A stretch of DNA of 64,000 bases from NCBI RefSeq assembly GCF_003074135.1, contig NZ_PPDK01000001.1, positions 2,170,001-2,234,000 of the forward strand, given 5' to 3'. The stretch's first letter is position 1; each line of letters begins with the position of its first letter. Below the pieces are notes generated by a model. The model ran no database searches. It was not told the DNA's origin and was given only the letters and a program-made list of their open reading frames with translations. This DNA is from Euzebya tangerina. GTDB lineage: Bacteria; Actinomycetota; Nitriliruptoria; Euzebyales; Euzebyaceae. A program made the position numbers and the translations under genes. Of the stretch, positions 42,769 to 52,105 are shown piece by piece.

Positions 42769-43698
42769 TCAGACGATCAAGTTGATGGCGTCGAGCACGA
42801 GCTTGACGGACAGGTGGGTGGTGCGGCCGACAGGATCGCCGTCGGTGTGCACGGCCACGGGTCGGTCGCTGGACAGATCGAACGTCTCGCGATCGTGCCA
42901 ACCGGTGACCGCTGCCAGGTCCCGTACGTGGCGCCCGGTGAGTGCCTTGCGCATGACGTTGAGCAGTGTCGGCAGCGACAGGTCGGTCATGGCCGTGCAG
43001 TCCAAGCCCCGCTCCAGCGTCGCCTCGGGACACATCCGGGACGCCAGCGGGCCGAGGTAGGTGTAGGGGTCTGCCTTGCAGATGACCGCAGCGGCGGCCG
43101 TCGTCGTCGAGATCGGCGCGTCCTCCTGCCGCCCGATCGGTCGGGCGGGGCCTGCCTGGATGCGGATCGTCTGCTCGTGCATCCGCTGGCGCACGCCCCA
43201 GCCGTGGAGGAGGAACGAGGCCTGCCCCAGGGTCCGCTTCATCCGCGGATGGCTCTCGACCTCTCGGACGACTTCGGCGTCGTAGCCGAAGCCGACGCAC
43301 CAGGCGAACCAGCGGTCGCCAGCCAGCCCGGCGGGCACTCGTCGGGTGCGATCGGTCTCGAGCGCCTCGTGCAGGATCGAGGTCGCGGTCACGAGGCGCT
43401 GGGACAGACCCAAGGTCCTCGCATAGACGTTCGTGGATCCGCCGGGCAGGACCGCGAGGCGCGTGTCGGTCCCGGCCACACCCTGCAACACCTCGTTGAC
43501 CGTGCCGTCACCGCCGAGCGCCACGACCGCGTCCAGGCCGTCCGCCGCCGCCTCTGCTGCGAGCTCGCTGGCGTGATTGCGATGGGTGGTCGGCGCAACC
43601 CGGACCTTGGCGACGTCGCTCAGGGTGTTGGCGACCCAGCGGGTCAGATGCGGACGGGTCCGACGGGCAACCGGGTTGGTGACGATCAAGATCCGCAC
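42769..43698 (-). CDS. Diacylglycerol/lipid kinase family protein
   Basis: 309-aa DAGK-catalytic-fold lipid kinase. ILIVTNPVARRTRPHLTRWV opens the domain, VVALGGDGTVNEVLQGVAG (about 59-77) is the nucleotide-binding GGDGT signature, and LAVLPGGSTNVYARTLGL follows. The C-terminal beta-sandwich ends with VAVHTDGDPVGRTTHLSVKL, the conserved DGE-like turn (DGD here). Substrate may be diacylglycerol, undecaprenol or sphingoid lipid. GTG 43698 has TACCCT seven bases upstream on the coding strand, suggesting a leaderless start. DAGK-like genes occur near whiB1 in other actinobacteria. Confidence 0.85.
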   Translation of the reverse strand: MRILIVTNPVARRTRPHLTRWVANTLSDVAKVRVAPTTHRNHASELAAEAAADGLDAVVALGGDGTVNEVLQGVAGTDTRLAVLPGGSTNVYARTLGLSQRLVTATSILHEALETDRTRRVPAGLAGDRWFAWCVGFGYDAEVVREVESHPRMKRTLGQASFLLHGWGVRQRMHEQTIRIQAGPARPIGRQEDAPISTTTAAAAVICKADPYTYLGPLASRMCPEATLERGLDCTAMTDLSLPTLLNVMRKALTGRHVRDLAAVTGWHDRETFDLSSDRPVAVHTDGDPVGRTTHLSVKLVLDAINLIV

Positions 43699-43768
43699 GG
43701 CCGGAAGGGTATCCGGCGGGATGCGCAGCGGTCCGCGGAGGAGCGCGGAGGCGGGTTCGGTCCCGCGG

Positions 43769-45967
43769 CTATCCGCCGCTGATCGTCGGCCCGGGCGGCG
43801 GTGGCGGAGGCTCGGGGGCAGGCACGACCGAGGCACCGGGCGTCGGGGTCGGTGTGGGCGTCAGGGTCGGCGTCGGGGTCGGCGCTGGCGTGGGCGTCGC
43901 CGGCAGGGTCGGAACCGGCGTCACCGGGACGGCGATCGTGGGGACGGGCGCCGGCTCCGGTGGCTGGACCGGCAGGGGAGCAGCGACGGCCGGAGGTGCG
44001 GTGTGCAGCGGACAGGTGAAGGTTGGCAGTTCGCCCGGCACACCGGTCACCTCGACCGTCGTGGGGCAGTAGGGCGTGGCGATGCCGCCGGTCAGCGGAT
44101 CGACCAGGACCGTCTCGACCAGCTCGGCGGGCGGCGTGAACTCACGCACGGGCTCACCCTCGAGCGCCTCGGCCATGAAGGTCCGCCAGATCCGAGCGGG
44201 CCAGTTGCCGCCCTGCACGACCGCCTCGCCGTGGATGTTGAGGAGGGGGCGGCGACTCTCGGGATACCCGATCCACACGGCCGTCGACAGCTCTGGCGTG
44301 AACCCCACGAACCAGGCGTCGGCGTTGTTCTGGACCGTCCCGGTCTTGCCGGCCACAGGGCGGTCGGGCAGCTGCGCCTGGCCGCCGGTTCCCTCCTCGA
44401 CCGCGTCGACCATGGCGCTGGTGACCAGGTAGGCGGTCTGGGCATCCATCGCCACGCGTGGCAGCTGGCTCGGCTCCCACACGACCTGGCCGTCGGCGTC
44501 GGTGACCTCGGTGATCGGTCGTGGCGGCGCGTGGACTCCATCGTTGGCGAGGGTGGCGAAGGCACCGGCCATCTCCATGGGGCTCACCCCCTCGCGAAGA
44601 CCGCCCAGCACCGTGGAGGGGTTGACGCCGATCTCCGACGTCACGCCCATCGCCACGGCCGTCCGCTCGACGGCGCCCGCTCCCATGTCCAGGGCCAGAC
44701 GGGCGAACGCACCGTTGGAGGAGCTCGCCAGCGCCTGACGCAGCGTGATCCGACCACTGGTGCCACTGCGGACGCTCCACGGGTCACCCGAGCCGAGGTC
44801 GAACGTCCCCGAGCCGGACTGGATCGTCTGATCCAGTCGCCACCCGCTGTTGAGTGCGGCGACCAGCCCGAAGACCTTGAAGGTGCTGCCCGGCTGACGC
44901 CGGCCTTGTGTGGCCAGGTCGAACTGATTGGTCTCGAAGTCCCGTCCGCCGACCATCGCCACGATGTCGCCGGTCTGGGGCCTGACGACAGAGAGCGCGA
45001 CCTCGGGGTCGCTGGGCTGGTTCCAGAACCTGGTCGCCGCCGCCTCGGCTGTGGCCTGCAGCGCCGGGTCGATCGTGGTGTGGATGCGCAGACCGCCGCC
45101 GAAGAGGCGCTGCCACCGAGTGGGCTCGTCGAGCCCGAAGGTCGGGTCGTTGACCAGCGTGCGCTTGACCAACTCGACGAAGAAGGGGTACCGCGTGGCT
45201 GGCGGCTCCGGTGGCGGGATGACGCCGAGCGGGGCGTTGTTGATCGCGACGGCGTCGGGCCGGGACAGGTACCCCTCCGCCGTCATCGCCGCCGTCACCC
45301 GTCGGCGCTCCTCGACCGCGCCGCGGGGGTTGGTGTAGGGCGAGTCCGCCTCCGGCGACCGGATCAGACCGGCGATCAGGGCGGCCTGTCCGACGTCGAG
45401 GTCGCTGGTGGTCACCCCGAAGTAGGTCTGCGCCGCCGCCTCGATCCCGTACGCCCCGGCCCCCAGGTAGATCGTGTTGAGGTAGTCGGTCAGGATCTCG
45501 CTCTTGGTCGCGGTCCGCTCCAGCTGCATCGCCAGGTGGGCCTCGGTGGACTTGCGCTCGAGGGTGTTCTCGGCTTCGGGGAAGTACCGGTTCTTGATGA
45601 GCTGCTGGGTGATCGTCGAGCCACCCTGCACGATGGTGCCGGCCCGGCGGTTGGCGACCCAGGCGCGCGCGATGGCCCGGGCGTCCACGCCATCGTGATC
45701 GAAGAAGCGCCGGTCCTCGGCCGCGACGATGGCGTGGATCAGGTGTTCTGGGAGGTCGTCATGGGTGACGGGTTCGCGGTTGTTGAATCGCAGCGTGGCG
45801 ATCAGCGACCCGTCGGCGGCGTAGACGAAGGACTGCTCGAACTGCGGCGCGGGTTCCAGGTCGATCTCGGCGACGCCGACCTGGACGAACGGTGAGCACG
45901 CCGTGCCCAGCAGCGCACAGGCCAGCAGCAGGCTGACCAGCGACCATCCGCGCGGCGAACGAGACAT
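43769..45967 (-). CDS. Class A penicillin-binding protein (PBP1A-like) with lipobox-like N-terminus
   Basis: 732-aa bifunctional peptidoglycan synthase. Glycosyltransferase GT51 (about 55-235): AIVAAEDRRFFDHDGVD with catalytic Glu, GGSTITQQLIKN, KSEILTDYLNTIYLGAGAYGIEAAAQTYFG. Transpeptidase (about 310-600): active-site GSTFK, SSSN triad, KTGTVQ. The C-terminal 110 residues are Pro/Thr-rich with PTPTP repeats. Oddly the N-terminus (RGWSLVSLLLACALLGTACSP) reads as a lipoprotein signal with Cys near residue 24 rather than a plain anchor helix. ATG 45967 has CATACT seven bases upstream; GTG 45970 is an alternative. Confidence 0.9.
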   Translation of the reverse strand: MSRSPRGWSLVSLLLACALLGTACSPFVQVGVAEIDLEPAPQFEQSFVYAADGSLIATLRFNNREPVTHDDLPEHLIHAIVAAEDRRFFDHDGVDARAIARAWVANRRAGTIVQGGSTITQQLIKNRYFPEAENTLERKSTEAHLAMQLERTATKSEILTDYLNTIYLGAGAYGIEAAAQTYFGVTTSDLDVGQAALIAGLIRSPEADSPYTNPRGAVEERRRVTAAMTAEGYLSRPDAVAINNAPLGVIPPPEPPATRYPFFVELVKRTLVNDPTFGLDEPTRWQRLFGGGLRIHTTIDPALQATAEAAATRFWNQPSDPEVALSVVRPQTGDIVAMVGGRDFETNQFDLATQGRRQPGSTFKVFGLVAALNSGWRLDQTIQSGSGTFDLGSGDPWSVRSGTSGRITLRQALASSSNGAFARLALDMGAGAVERTAVAMGVTSEIGVNPSTVLGGLREGVSPMEMAGAFATLANDGVHAPPRPITEVTDADGQVVWEPSQLPRVAMDAQTAYLVTSAMVDAVEEGTGGQAQLPDRPVAGKTGTVQNNADAWFVGFTPELSTAVWIGYPESRRPLLNIHGEAVVQGGNWPARIWRTFMAEALEGEPVREFTPPAELVETVLVDPLTGGIATPYCPTTVEVTGVPGELPTFTCPLHTAPPAVAAPLPVQPPEPAPVPTIAVPVTPVPTLPATPTPAPTPTPTLTPTPTPTPGASVVPAPEPPPPPPGPTISGG

Positions 45968-46018
45968 CACCTCAAGTATGTCGGCAGCTGGGGGCCGGTC
46001 TATGAGGGGATTCGCAGC

Positions 46019-46792
46019 TCAGAAGGTGGTTTCGGAGTCCTGTTGACGGTCGCGCAGGAACCGGATGGTCCGGGCCAGCTGACGGGAGACGTGCATCTGG
46101 CTGATGCCGACCTGCTCGGCGATCTGCGACTGCGTCAGGCCCTTGAAGAAGCGGAGGTAGAGGATCGTCCGCTCTCGCTCGTCGAGGTCGGCGACGGCCG
46201 GGGCGATGGAGGCGAAGTGCTCCAGCTGATCCAGGCGCTTATCCTCATCGCCCATCAGCTCGCCGACGGTCGCGGAGTCCTCGTCCTTGCCGACGCGCTG
46301 GTCGAGCGAGCCGGTCGAGTAGGCCATCGAGGCCTCGTAGGCCTCCAACGCCTCGTCGTGGGTCACTCCCAACTCCTCCGCCAGTTCGTCCACCGTGGGG
46401 GCGCGACCGAGTTCTTGGTGCAACCGGTTGGTGGCCTTCCCCAGCCGCAGACTGAGCTCCTGCAGACGGCGGGGCACCCGCACCGACCAGCCCTTGTCCC
46501 GGAAGTGCCGCTTGATCTCGCCCACGATGGTGGGGGTGGCGTAGGTGGAGAACGCCACCTTGCGGTCCAGGTCGAACCGGTCGATGGCCTTCAACAGACC
46601 GACGGAGCCGACCTGGACGAGATCCTCGAGCGGCTGACCGCGGTCGTTGAACCGCTTCGCCAAGTAGTGCACCAGGGGGAGGTGGAGCTCGACCAGCCGT
46701 TCCCGGACGTCGGTGTCCCCCGTCTCACGAAGCCGGGCGAAGAGCTCCCGCGTGTCGGAGCGTTCGTAGTGACGAAGCGCCTCGGTGCTCAC
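46019..46792 (-). CDS. sigF: SigF/SigB-family general stress sigma factor
   Basis: 257-aa group 3 sigma factor. Region 2: LHLPLVHYLAKRFNDRGQPLEDLVQVGSVGLLKAIDRFDLDRKVAFSTYATPTIVGEIKRHFRDKGW (about 37-102). Region 3: VRVPRRLQELSLRLGKATNRLHQELGRAPTVDELAEELG. Region 4: LDERERTILYLRFFKGLTQSQIAEQVGISQMHVSRQLART. The TIVGEIKRHFRD text is diagnostic for the SigB/F/G family. GTG start overlaps the stop of the anti-sigma gene by one base (TAGTG), so both are made together. Confidence 0.92.
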   Translation of the reverse strand: MSTEALRHYERSDTRELFARLRETGDTDVRERLVELHLPLVHYLAKRFNDRGQPLEDLVQVGSVGLLKAIDRFDLDRKVAFSTYATPTIVGEIKRHFRDKGWSVRVPRRLQELSLRLGKATNRLHQELGRAPTVDELAEELGVTHDEALEAYEASMAYSTGSLDQRVGKDEDSATVGELMGDEDKRLDQLEHFASIAPAVADLDERERTILYLRFFKGLTQSQIAEQVGISQMHVSRQLARTIRFLRDRQQDSETTF

Positions 46793-47151
46793 TACTCCGC
46801 GACTCCCGCAAAGCGCATCCTCAGGGAGACCTCGTCGTGCTCGGTGGTGACGTCGAACGCCTCGGTCATGGCGTCGATCACCGTCCAGGTGAAGCCGTCG
46901 GGCTCCAGACTGATCGGTGCGGCCGGGGTGGCGGTCAAGGTCACGGTGAGGGGGATGACCGCGGGGTCGATGTCCATCTCCACAGCCGGCGGGCGGCCGG
47001 ACAGCAGGGTGCTGGCGGCCTCGTCGACGGCGAGGCGCACGTCCTCCAGTTGGTCGAGGGTCAGCCGGGCGCGGGCGGCGACGGAGGCGGCGGTGGCCCG
47101 CAGCACCGGAAGGTGATCGACGTGACCGGGGATTGAGAGGGAGATCGCCAT
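46792..47151 (-). CDS. rsbW: RsbW/UsfX-like anti-sigma factor (GHKL ATPase)
   Basis: 119-aa serine-kinase/anti-sigma protein that sequesters SigF. The helix TLDQLEDVRLAVDEAASTLL (about 31-50) is the N-box with the acidic metal ligand; the later ATP-binding loop FTWTVIDAMTEAFDVTTEHDEVSLRMRF is present. Short and typical of the actinobacterial RsbW class. Upstream of and overlapping sigF, the standard order. No anti-anti-sigma (RsbV) gene is adjacent. Confidence 0.85.
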   Translation of the reverse strand: MAISLSIPGHVDHLPVLRATAASVAARARLTLDQLEDVRLAVDEAASTLLSGRPPAVEMDIDPAVIPLTVTLTATPAAPISLEPDGFTWTVIDAMTEAFDVTTEHDEVSLRMRFAGVAE

Positions 47152-47243
47152 GGTTGTGCCTCGGAGAGTAGCCAGCGCAGGGCCGGGCGCATCAGGTGGT
47201 GTCCCACTGATCGCCGGTGGTTCGGGGATGTCACAGGGGTCTA

Positions 47244-47249
47244 TAGCCT
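47244..47249 (+). promoter_or_regulatory. -10 element TAGCCT of lhr
   Basis: TAGCCT lies seven bases before the GTG at 47257 with no Shine-Dalgarno sequence between, so lhr is probably leaderless; ATG 47275 would need a different leader. Confidence 0.45.
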
Positions 47250-47256
47250 GCAGTAC

Positions 47257-50200
47257 GTGGTTCGAACCGAGGTGATGGAGGCGTTCGGCGAGTCGACGCG
47301 CGCCTGGTTCACCGCTGCCTTCGCCGCTCCCACGGCAGCGCAACTCGGGGCCTGGGAGCACGCAACGCGCGGTGAGAGCGTGCTGGTCAGCGCCGCGACC
47401 GGCTCGGGCAAGACCCTCGCGGCGTTCCTGGCCGCCATCGACCGTCTCGTGCACCGGCCGGCTCCTGAGCCTGACGCGAAGAGCCGCACCCGGGTGCTGT
47501 ACATCTCGCCGCTCAAGGCGCTGGCCTACGACGTCGACCGGAACTTGCGGGCGCCCTTGATCGGGATCCAGCAGGCGGCTGAGCGCCTTGGCGAGACGTT
47601 GCAGCCGGTCAGCGTGGGCCTGCGGTCCGGGGACACCACCCCCGAGGAGCGACGGGCGCTGGTGTCGCGGCCTCCCGACATCCTGATCACCACCCCCGAA
47701 TCGTTGTACCTCTACCTGACGTCGCGGGCGCGCGAGACGCTGACGGACGTCGACACGGTCATCATCGACGAGGTCCATGCCGTCGCCGGATCCAAGCGCG
47801 GTGCGCACATGGCGGTGTCGCTGGAGCGGCTGGAGGCGTTGCGGCGGCGGGCCGGCGCCACCGAGCCCCTCCAGCGGATCGGGCTGTCGGCGACCCAGCG
47901 GCCGCTGAGCGAGGTGGCGGCCTTCCTCGGTGGCGGGGAGGTGTCCGCTGACGCCGGTGCCGCGCCCGAGTCGGGGTCGTCGGCGTCGTCGTGGACGCCG
48001 CGGCCGGTCCGGATCGTGGACATCCCGTCGGACAAGACGCTGGACATCGAGGTCATCGTCCCGGTGGAGGACATGGCCGATCTCGGACAGGTCATCCCCC
48101 AGGCGCCGGAGGGGCCAGCATCCGCCCCCGGGGATCACCGCCGCTCGATCTGGCCGGCCGTCCACCCGCGGGTCCTCGACCTGATCGAGGCGCATCGGTC
48201 GACGATCGTCTTCACCAACTCCCGTCGGCTGAGCGAGCGGCTGTGTGCCCGGCTGAACGATCTCTCGGCAGAGCGCTGGCTGGCCGCGCGGTCGGAAGAG
48301 GAGCGCCTGGCCCATCCCGACGCCGCGGCGCCGATCATCGCCCGTGCACACCACGGGTCGGTGGCCAGGGAGCAGCGGACGCTGATCGAGGAGGACCTCA
48401 AGGCCGGCCGGCTGCCGTGTGTGGTCGCGACGTCATCGCTGGAGCTCGGCATCGACATGGGCGCCGTGGATCTGGTGGTCCAGGTCGAGTCACCCGGCAG
48501 CGTCGCCAGCGGGCTGCAACGCGTCGGTCGGGCCGGACACCAGGTGGGCGCACCGTCCGTCGGCAAGATCTTCCCCAAATTCCGCGGTGACCTGGTGGAG
48601 GCTGCCGTCGTCAGCCGGCGGATGCTGGACGGCGACATCGAGCAGACCCGCTACCCGCGCAACCCGTTGGACGTGCTGGCTCAGCAGATCGTCGCCATGG
48701 CAGCCATGGAGGAGTGGTCGGTCAGCGAGCTGTACGACGTGATCCGGGCCGCCGCGCCGTTCAGCGAGCTGCCGCGAGCGCAGCTCGACGGCGTCCTCGA
48801 CATGCTCAGCGGTCGCTACCCCTCTGATGAGTTCGCCGAGCTGCGACCGCGCATCACCTGGGACCGGGTGGCCGATCAGATCACGGGTCGGCGTGGGGCT
48901 CAGCGGATCGCCGTGACCAGCGGTGGGACGATCCCCGACCGGGGGCTGTACGGCGTGTTCATCGCCGGTGACGGGCCGGGGCGTCGGGTCGGTGAGCTGG
49001 ACGAGGAGATGGTCTATGAGACCCGGCCGGGCGAGACCATCGTCCTGGGCGCCACGACCTGGCGGGTGGAGGACATCACCCGGGACCAGGTGCTGGTGTC
49101 GCCGGCTCCGGGGGAGCCGGGGCGGCTGCCGTTCTGGCACGGTGACACGCCCTCGCGGCCCATCGAGGTCGGCCAGGCGGTCGGGGCCTTCCTGCGCGAG
49201 GTCACGACGTCGGGCAGTGAGTCGGCGCTGTCGTCATTGCAGGCCGAGTACGGGCTCGACGACCTGGCTGCCACGAACCTCCTGGCCTATGTGGAGGAGC
49301 AGCGGCAGGCGACCGAGGTCATGCCGAGCGACACCCAGATCGTGGTGGAGCGGTTCCGCGACGAGATCGGCGACTGGCGGGTCTGCATCCTGTCGAGCTT
49401 CGGGGGCCGGATCCACGCGCCGTGGGCGCTGGCCATCGAGACACGCGTCCGGGAACGCTTCGGGATCGAGATCGCGACGATGGTGTCCGACGACGGGATC
49501 GTGCTGCGGCTGCCGGATGCCGGGTGGGGCGGAAGTGGGTTGGGTGACGGCCTGGGATCAGGCGACGTGGGGGCGTTCGGATCGTTGGACGGCTCGCCCG
49601 ACATCGGATCTGCCGACGACCAGTCAGCGGATCTCGGCATGTTGGCGCCCGTCGACGGTGTCTCCGCTGGTGGGGTGAGCCAGGAGTGGCTGGACGACGA
49701 GATCATGCGCGAGGTCCTGGTCCCGCCGGCCGACGAGGTCGAGGACCTGGTGGTGGGCGAGCTGGCGAACTCGACGCTGTTCGCCAGCCGGTTCCGGGAG
49801 TGTGCGGCGCGGGCGCTGCTGCTGCCGAAGCGCCGGCCGGGCGGCAGGACGCCCCTGTGGCAGCAGCGGCAGCGTTCGCAGGACCTGCTCGCGGTGGCCA
49901 GCCGGTTCGGGTCGTTCCCGATCCTCCTGGAGACCTATCGCGAGTGCCTACGCGACGTCTTCGACGTGCCGGCCCTGCAGGGGGTTCTCCGGGACATCAC
50001 CAGCCGGAAGATCCGGATCACCCAGGTGACGACCGAGGTCGCCTCCCCGTTCGCGTCCAGCCTGCTGTTCGACTACCTGGCCGGCTACATGTACGAGGGC
50101 GACGCGCCGCTGGCTGAGCGCCGGGCCTCCGCGCTGACGCTGGACCGGGAGCTGCTGGCCGAGCTCCTCGGGGCTGACGAGCTGCGAGATCTGGTCGACG

Positions 50201-52041
50201 CCGACGCGCTGACCGAGTTGGAGCTGCAACTGCAGCGGCTGACGGACGATCGGCTGGCGGGCTCGCCAGACGACGTGCACGACCTGCTCCGGGTCGTCGG
50301 GGACCTGCGGACCGACGAGGTCGTGGCCCGGTCGGATGGTCCGGCGGAGGAGTGGCTGGCCGCGCTCGACGCCGACCGCCGCATCTACCTGGCCCGCGTC
50401 GGCGGGGAGGATCGCTGGGCCGCGGTGGAGGACGCCGCACGACTTCGCGACGGGTTGGGGGTCCCCGTGCCGGTGGGACTGCCCGACGTCCTGGCCGAGC
50501 CGGTTGAGCGGCCGATGGTGGACCTGGTGGCCCGGTACGCCCGCACGCACGGGCCGTTCGTGACCGAGGATGTCCGGGATCGCCTGGGCCTGCCACGGGA
50601 TGCCGTCGAGCTGTCGCTGAAGACGCTGCTGGCCGAGCAGCGGGTCGTGAGCGGGGAGTTCCGGCCGGGCGGGTCTCGCCGCGAGTGGATCGACACGAGC
50701 GTCCTGCGCCGGCTGCGGCGTCGGTCGTTGGCGGCGCTCCGGCGTGAGGTCGAGCCGGTCGGCCCCGAGGCGCTGGCCCGCTTCGTCCCGGCCTGGCAGG
50801 GGGCGGCTCTGCAGCCGCGGACCCCGGGAGTCGACCGCACGTTCGAGGTGGTCGAGCAACTCCAGGGCGCTCCGATCCCGGCATCGATCCTCGAACGGGA
50901 TGTGCTGGCCAGTCGGGTTCGGGGCTACAACCCCTCCTGGCTGGACGAGCTCGCCGCGTCAGGTGAGATCGTCTGGGCGGGCTTGGGGTCGTTGGCCTCC
51001 TCGGACGGCCGGGTGGGGCTGTACCTGCGTGACCAGGCGGCAGTGCTCCTGGATCCGCCCGTGACGCCGGACGACCTGTCTCCCCTGTCGGTCTTGCTGC
51101 TGGAGCACCTGAGTGCCCGCGGAGCCTCGTTCTGGCCCGACCTCTACCGGGCGGCGCTCGCCGGTGCGTCCGGGGACGGCAGCGGTGGGCTGCCCGAGTC
51201 CGAGGTCGTCGATGCGCTGTGGGACCTGGTGTGGGAGGGGCTGGTGACCAACGACACCATGCAGGCCCTCCGCGCGGTCGCGGGCGGTGTCGGTCGGCGC
51301 TCGTCCGGTCGGGGCCGGCGGGGCCGAGCACGACGGCCGGGGCGTGTCGCCAGCCGGTCGGGTCCTCCGACCGCGGCCGGCCGGTGGTCGCTGGTGGCAG
51401 ACCTGGTCGCCGGGGGCGTGCCGCCCACCGAGCGGATGGCGGCCAGAGCGGCGGTGTTGCTGGGGCGGCACGGCGTGGTGACACGGGATGCGGTGATGGG
51501 GGAGAACCTGCCGGGGGCCTTCAGCGGGGTCTACCCGGTGTTCAAGGCCATGGAAGATGCCGGCCGGGCCAGGCGCGGTTACTTCGTCGAGGGGTTGGGC
51601 GGGGCGCAGTTCGCCATCCCCGGCGCGATCGACCGGTTGCGTGCGCTTCGAGAGGTGGACGACCGGGCCGATCGGGAGCCGGAGGTGCTCGCGTTGGCGG
51701 CCACCGACCCGGCCCAGGTGTACGGCTCGACGCTGTCCTGGCCCGAGTCCGTGGGGGAGAGGGGCCGTCCTCGCCGGGTCCCAGGAGCCCATGTGATCAC
51801 GGTTGACGGCGAGCTGGTCCTCTTCCTCGAGAAGGGGGGTCGGTCGGCGGTGACGTTCACGACTGATCGGGACCAGTTGGCGGTCGCCGCCGCCGGAGCG
51901 AGCGGTCTGGTGGACGCCGGGCGGGTGGACGACCTGAAGATCGGCAAGATCGACGGGGAGGTCCCCTCGGACCAGCCGCTGGTCGCGGCGCTCCGCGAGG
52001 CCGGCTTCGAGGACCACCCCAGGGGCCTGGTCCGCCGCTAG
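47257..52041 (+). CDS. lhr: Lhr-family large DNA helicase
   Basis: 1594-aa superfamily 2 3'-5' helicase of DNA repair. Residues 20-250: Q-motif region, Walker A SAATGSGKT (about 45-53), Ia VLYISPLKALAYD, DEVH box IIDEVHAVAGSKRG, motif III LSATQRP. Second RecA domain 300-460: VFTNSRRLSERL, ARAHHGSVAREQR, ELGIDMGAVDLV, QRVGRAGHQVG. Winged-helix and Lhr-core beta-barrel domains fill about 470-900; a Gly/Asp/Ser-rich insert (about 755-805) is extra. The long C-terminal region (to 1594) matches the actinobacterial Lhr-CTD. Convergent with nei, as in mycobacteria (Rv3296-Rv3297). Confidence 0.93.
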   Translation: MVRTEVMEAFGESTRAWFTAAFAAPTAAQLGAWEHATRGESVLVSAATGSGKTLAAFLAAIDRLVHRPAPEPDAKSRTRVLYISPLKALAYDVDRNLRAPLIGIQQAAERLGETLQPVSVGLRSGDTTPEERRALVSRPPDILITTPESLYLYLTSRARETLTDVDTVIIDEVHAVAGSKRGAHMAVSLERLEALRRRAGATEPLQRIGLSATQRPLSEVAAFLGGGEVSADAGAAPESGSSASSWTPRPVRIVDIPSDKTLDIEVIVPVEDMADLGQVIPQAPEGPASAPGDHRRSIWPAVHPRVLDLIEAHRSTIVFTNSRRLSERLCARLNDLSAERWLAARSEEERLAHPDAAAPIIARAHHGSVAREQRTLIEEDLKAGRLPCVVATSSLELGIDMGAVDLVVQVESPGSVASGLQRVGRAGHQVGAPSVGKIFPKFRGDLVEAAVVSRRMLDGDIEQTRYPRNPLDVLAQQIVAMAAMEEWSVSELYDVIRAAAPFSELPRAQLDGVLDMLSGRYPSDEFAELRPRITWDRVADQITGRRGAQRIAVTSGGTIPDRGLYGVFIAGDGPGRRVGELDEEMVYETRPGETIVLGATTWRVEDITRDQVLVSPAPGEPGRLPFWHGDTPSRPIEVGQAVGAFLREVTTSGSESALSSLQAEYGLDDLAATNLLAYVEEQRQATEVMPSDTQIVVERFRDEIGDWRVCILSSFGGRIHAPWALAIETRVRERFGIEIATMVSDDGIVLRLPDAGWGGSGLGDGLGSGDVGAFGSLDGSPDIGSADDQSADLGMLAPVDGVSAGGVSQEWLDDEIMREVLVPPADEVEDLVVGELANSTLFASRFRECAARALLLPKRRPGGRTPLWQQRQRSQDLLAVASRFGSFPILLETYRECLRDVFDVPALQGVLRDITSRKIRITQVTTEVASPFASSLLFDYLAGYMYEGDAPLAERRASALTLDRELLAELLGADELRDLVDADALTELELQLQRLTDDRLAGSPDDVHDLLRVVGDLRTDEVVARSDGPAEEWLAALDADRRIYLARVGGEDRWAAVEDAARLRDGLGVPVPVGLPDVLAEPVERPMVDLVARYARTHGPFVTEDVRDRLGLPRDAVELSLKTLLAEQRVVSGEFRPGGSRREWIDTSVLRRLRRRSLAALRREVEPVGPEALARFVPAWQGAALQPRTPGVDRTFEVVEQLQGAPIPASILERDVLASRVRGYNPSWLDELAASGEIVWAGLGSLASSDGRVGLYLRDQAAVLLDPPVTPDDLSPLSVLLLEHLSARGASFWPDLYRAALAGASGDGSGGLPESEVVDALWDLVWEGLVTNDTMQALRAVAGGVGRRSSGRGRRGRARRPGRVASRSGPPTAAGRWSLVADLVAGGVPPTERMAARAAVLLGRHGVVTRDAVMGENLPGAFSGVYPVFKAMEDAGRARRGYFVEGLGGAQFAIPGAIDRLRALREVDDRADREPEVLALAATDPAQVYGSTLSWPESVGERGRPRRVPGAHVITVDGELVLFLEKGGRSAVTFTTDRDQLAVAAAGASGLVDAGRVDDLKIGKIDGEVPSDQPLVAALREAGFEDHPRGLVRR

Positions 52042-52050
52042 TCGATCATG

Positions 52051-52096
52051 GGTGGGTGGACTTTCGGCGCTTGGGCGCCTGGAAGTCCACCCAACC
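52051..52096. terminator. Bidirectional terminator between lhr and nei
   Basis: GGGTGGACTT (52054-52063) pairs with AAGTCCACCC (52083-52092), with a nested GGCGC/GCGCC stem (52066-52079). It sits in the 64-bp gap between convergent genes. Confidence 0.7.
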
Positions 52097-52105
52097 CCAT
52101 TTGGC

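Noticed and set aside
43577-45895. 772-codon plus-strand frame opposite the PBP gene
   Set aside because: Arg/Gly-rich shadow of the PBP; the minus-strand protein shows all catalytic motifs.
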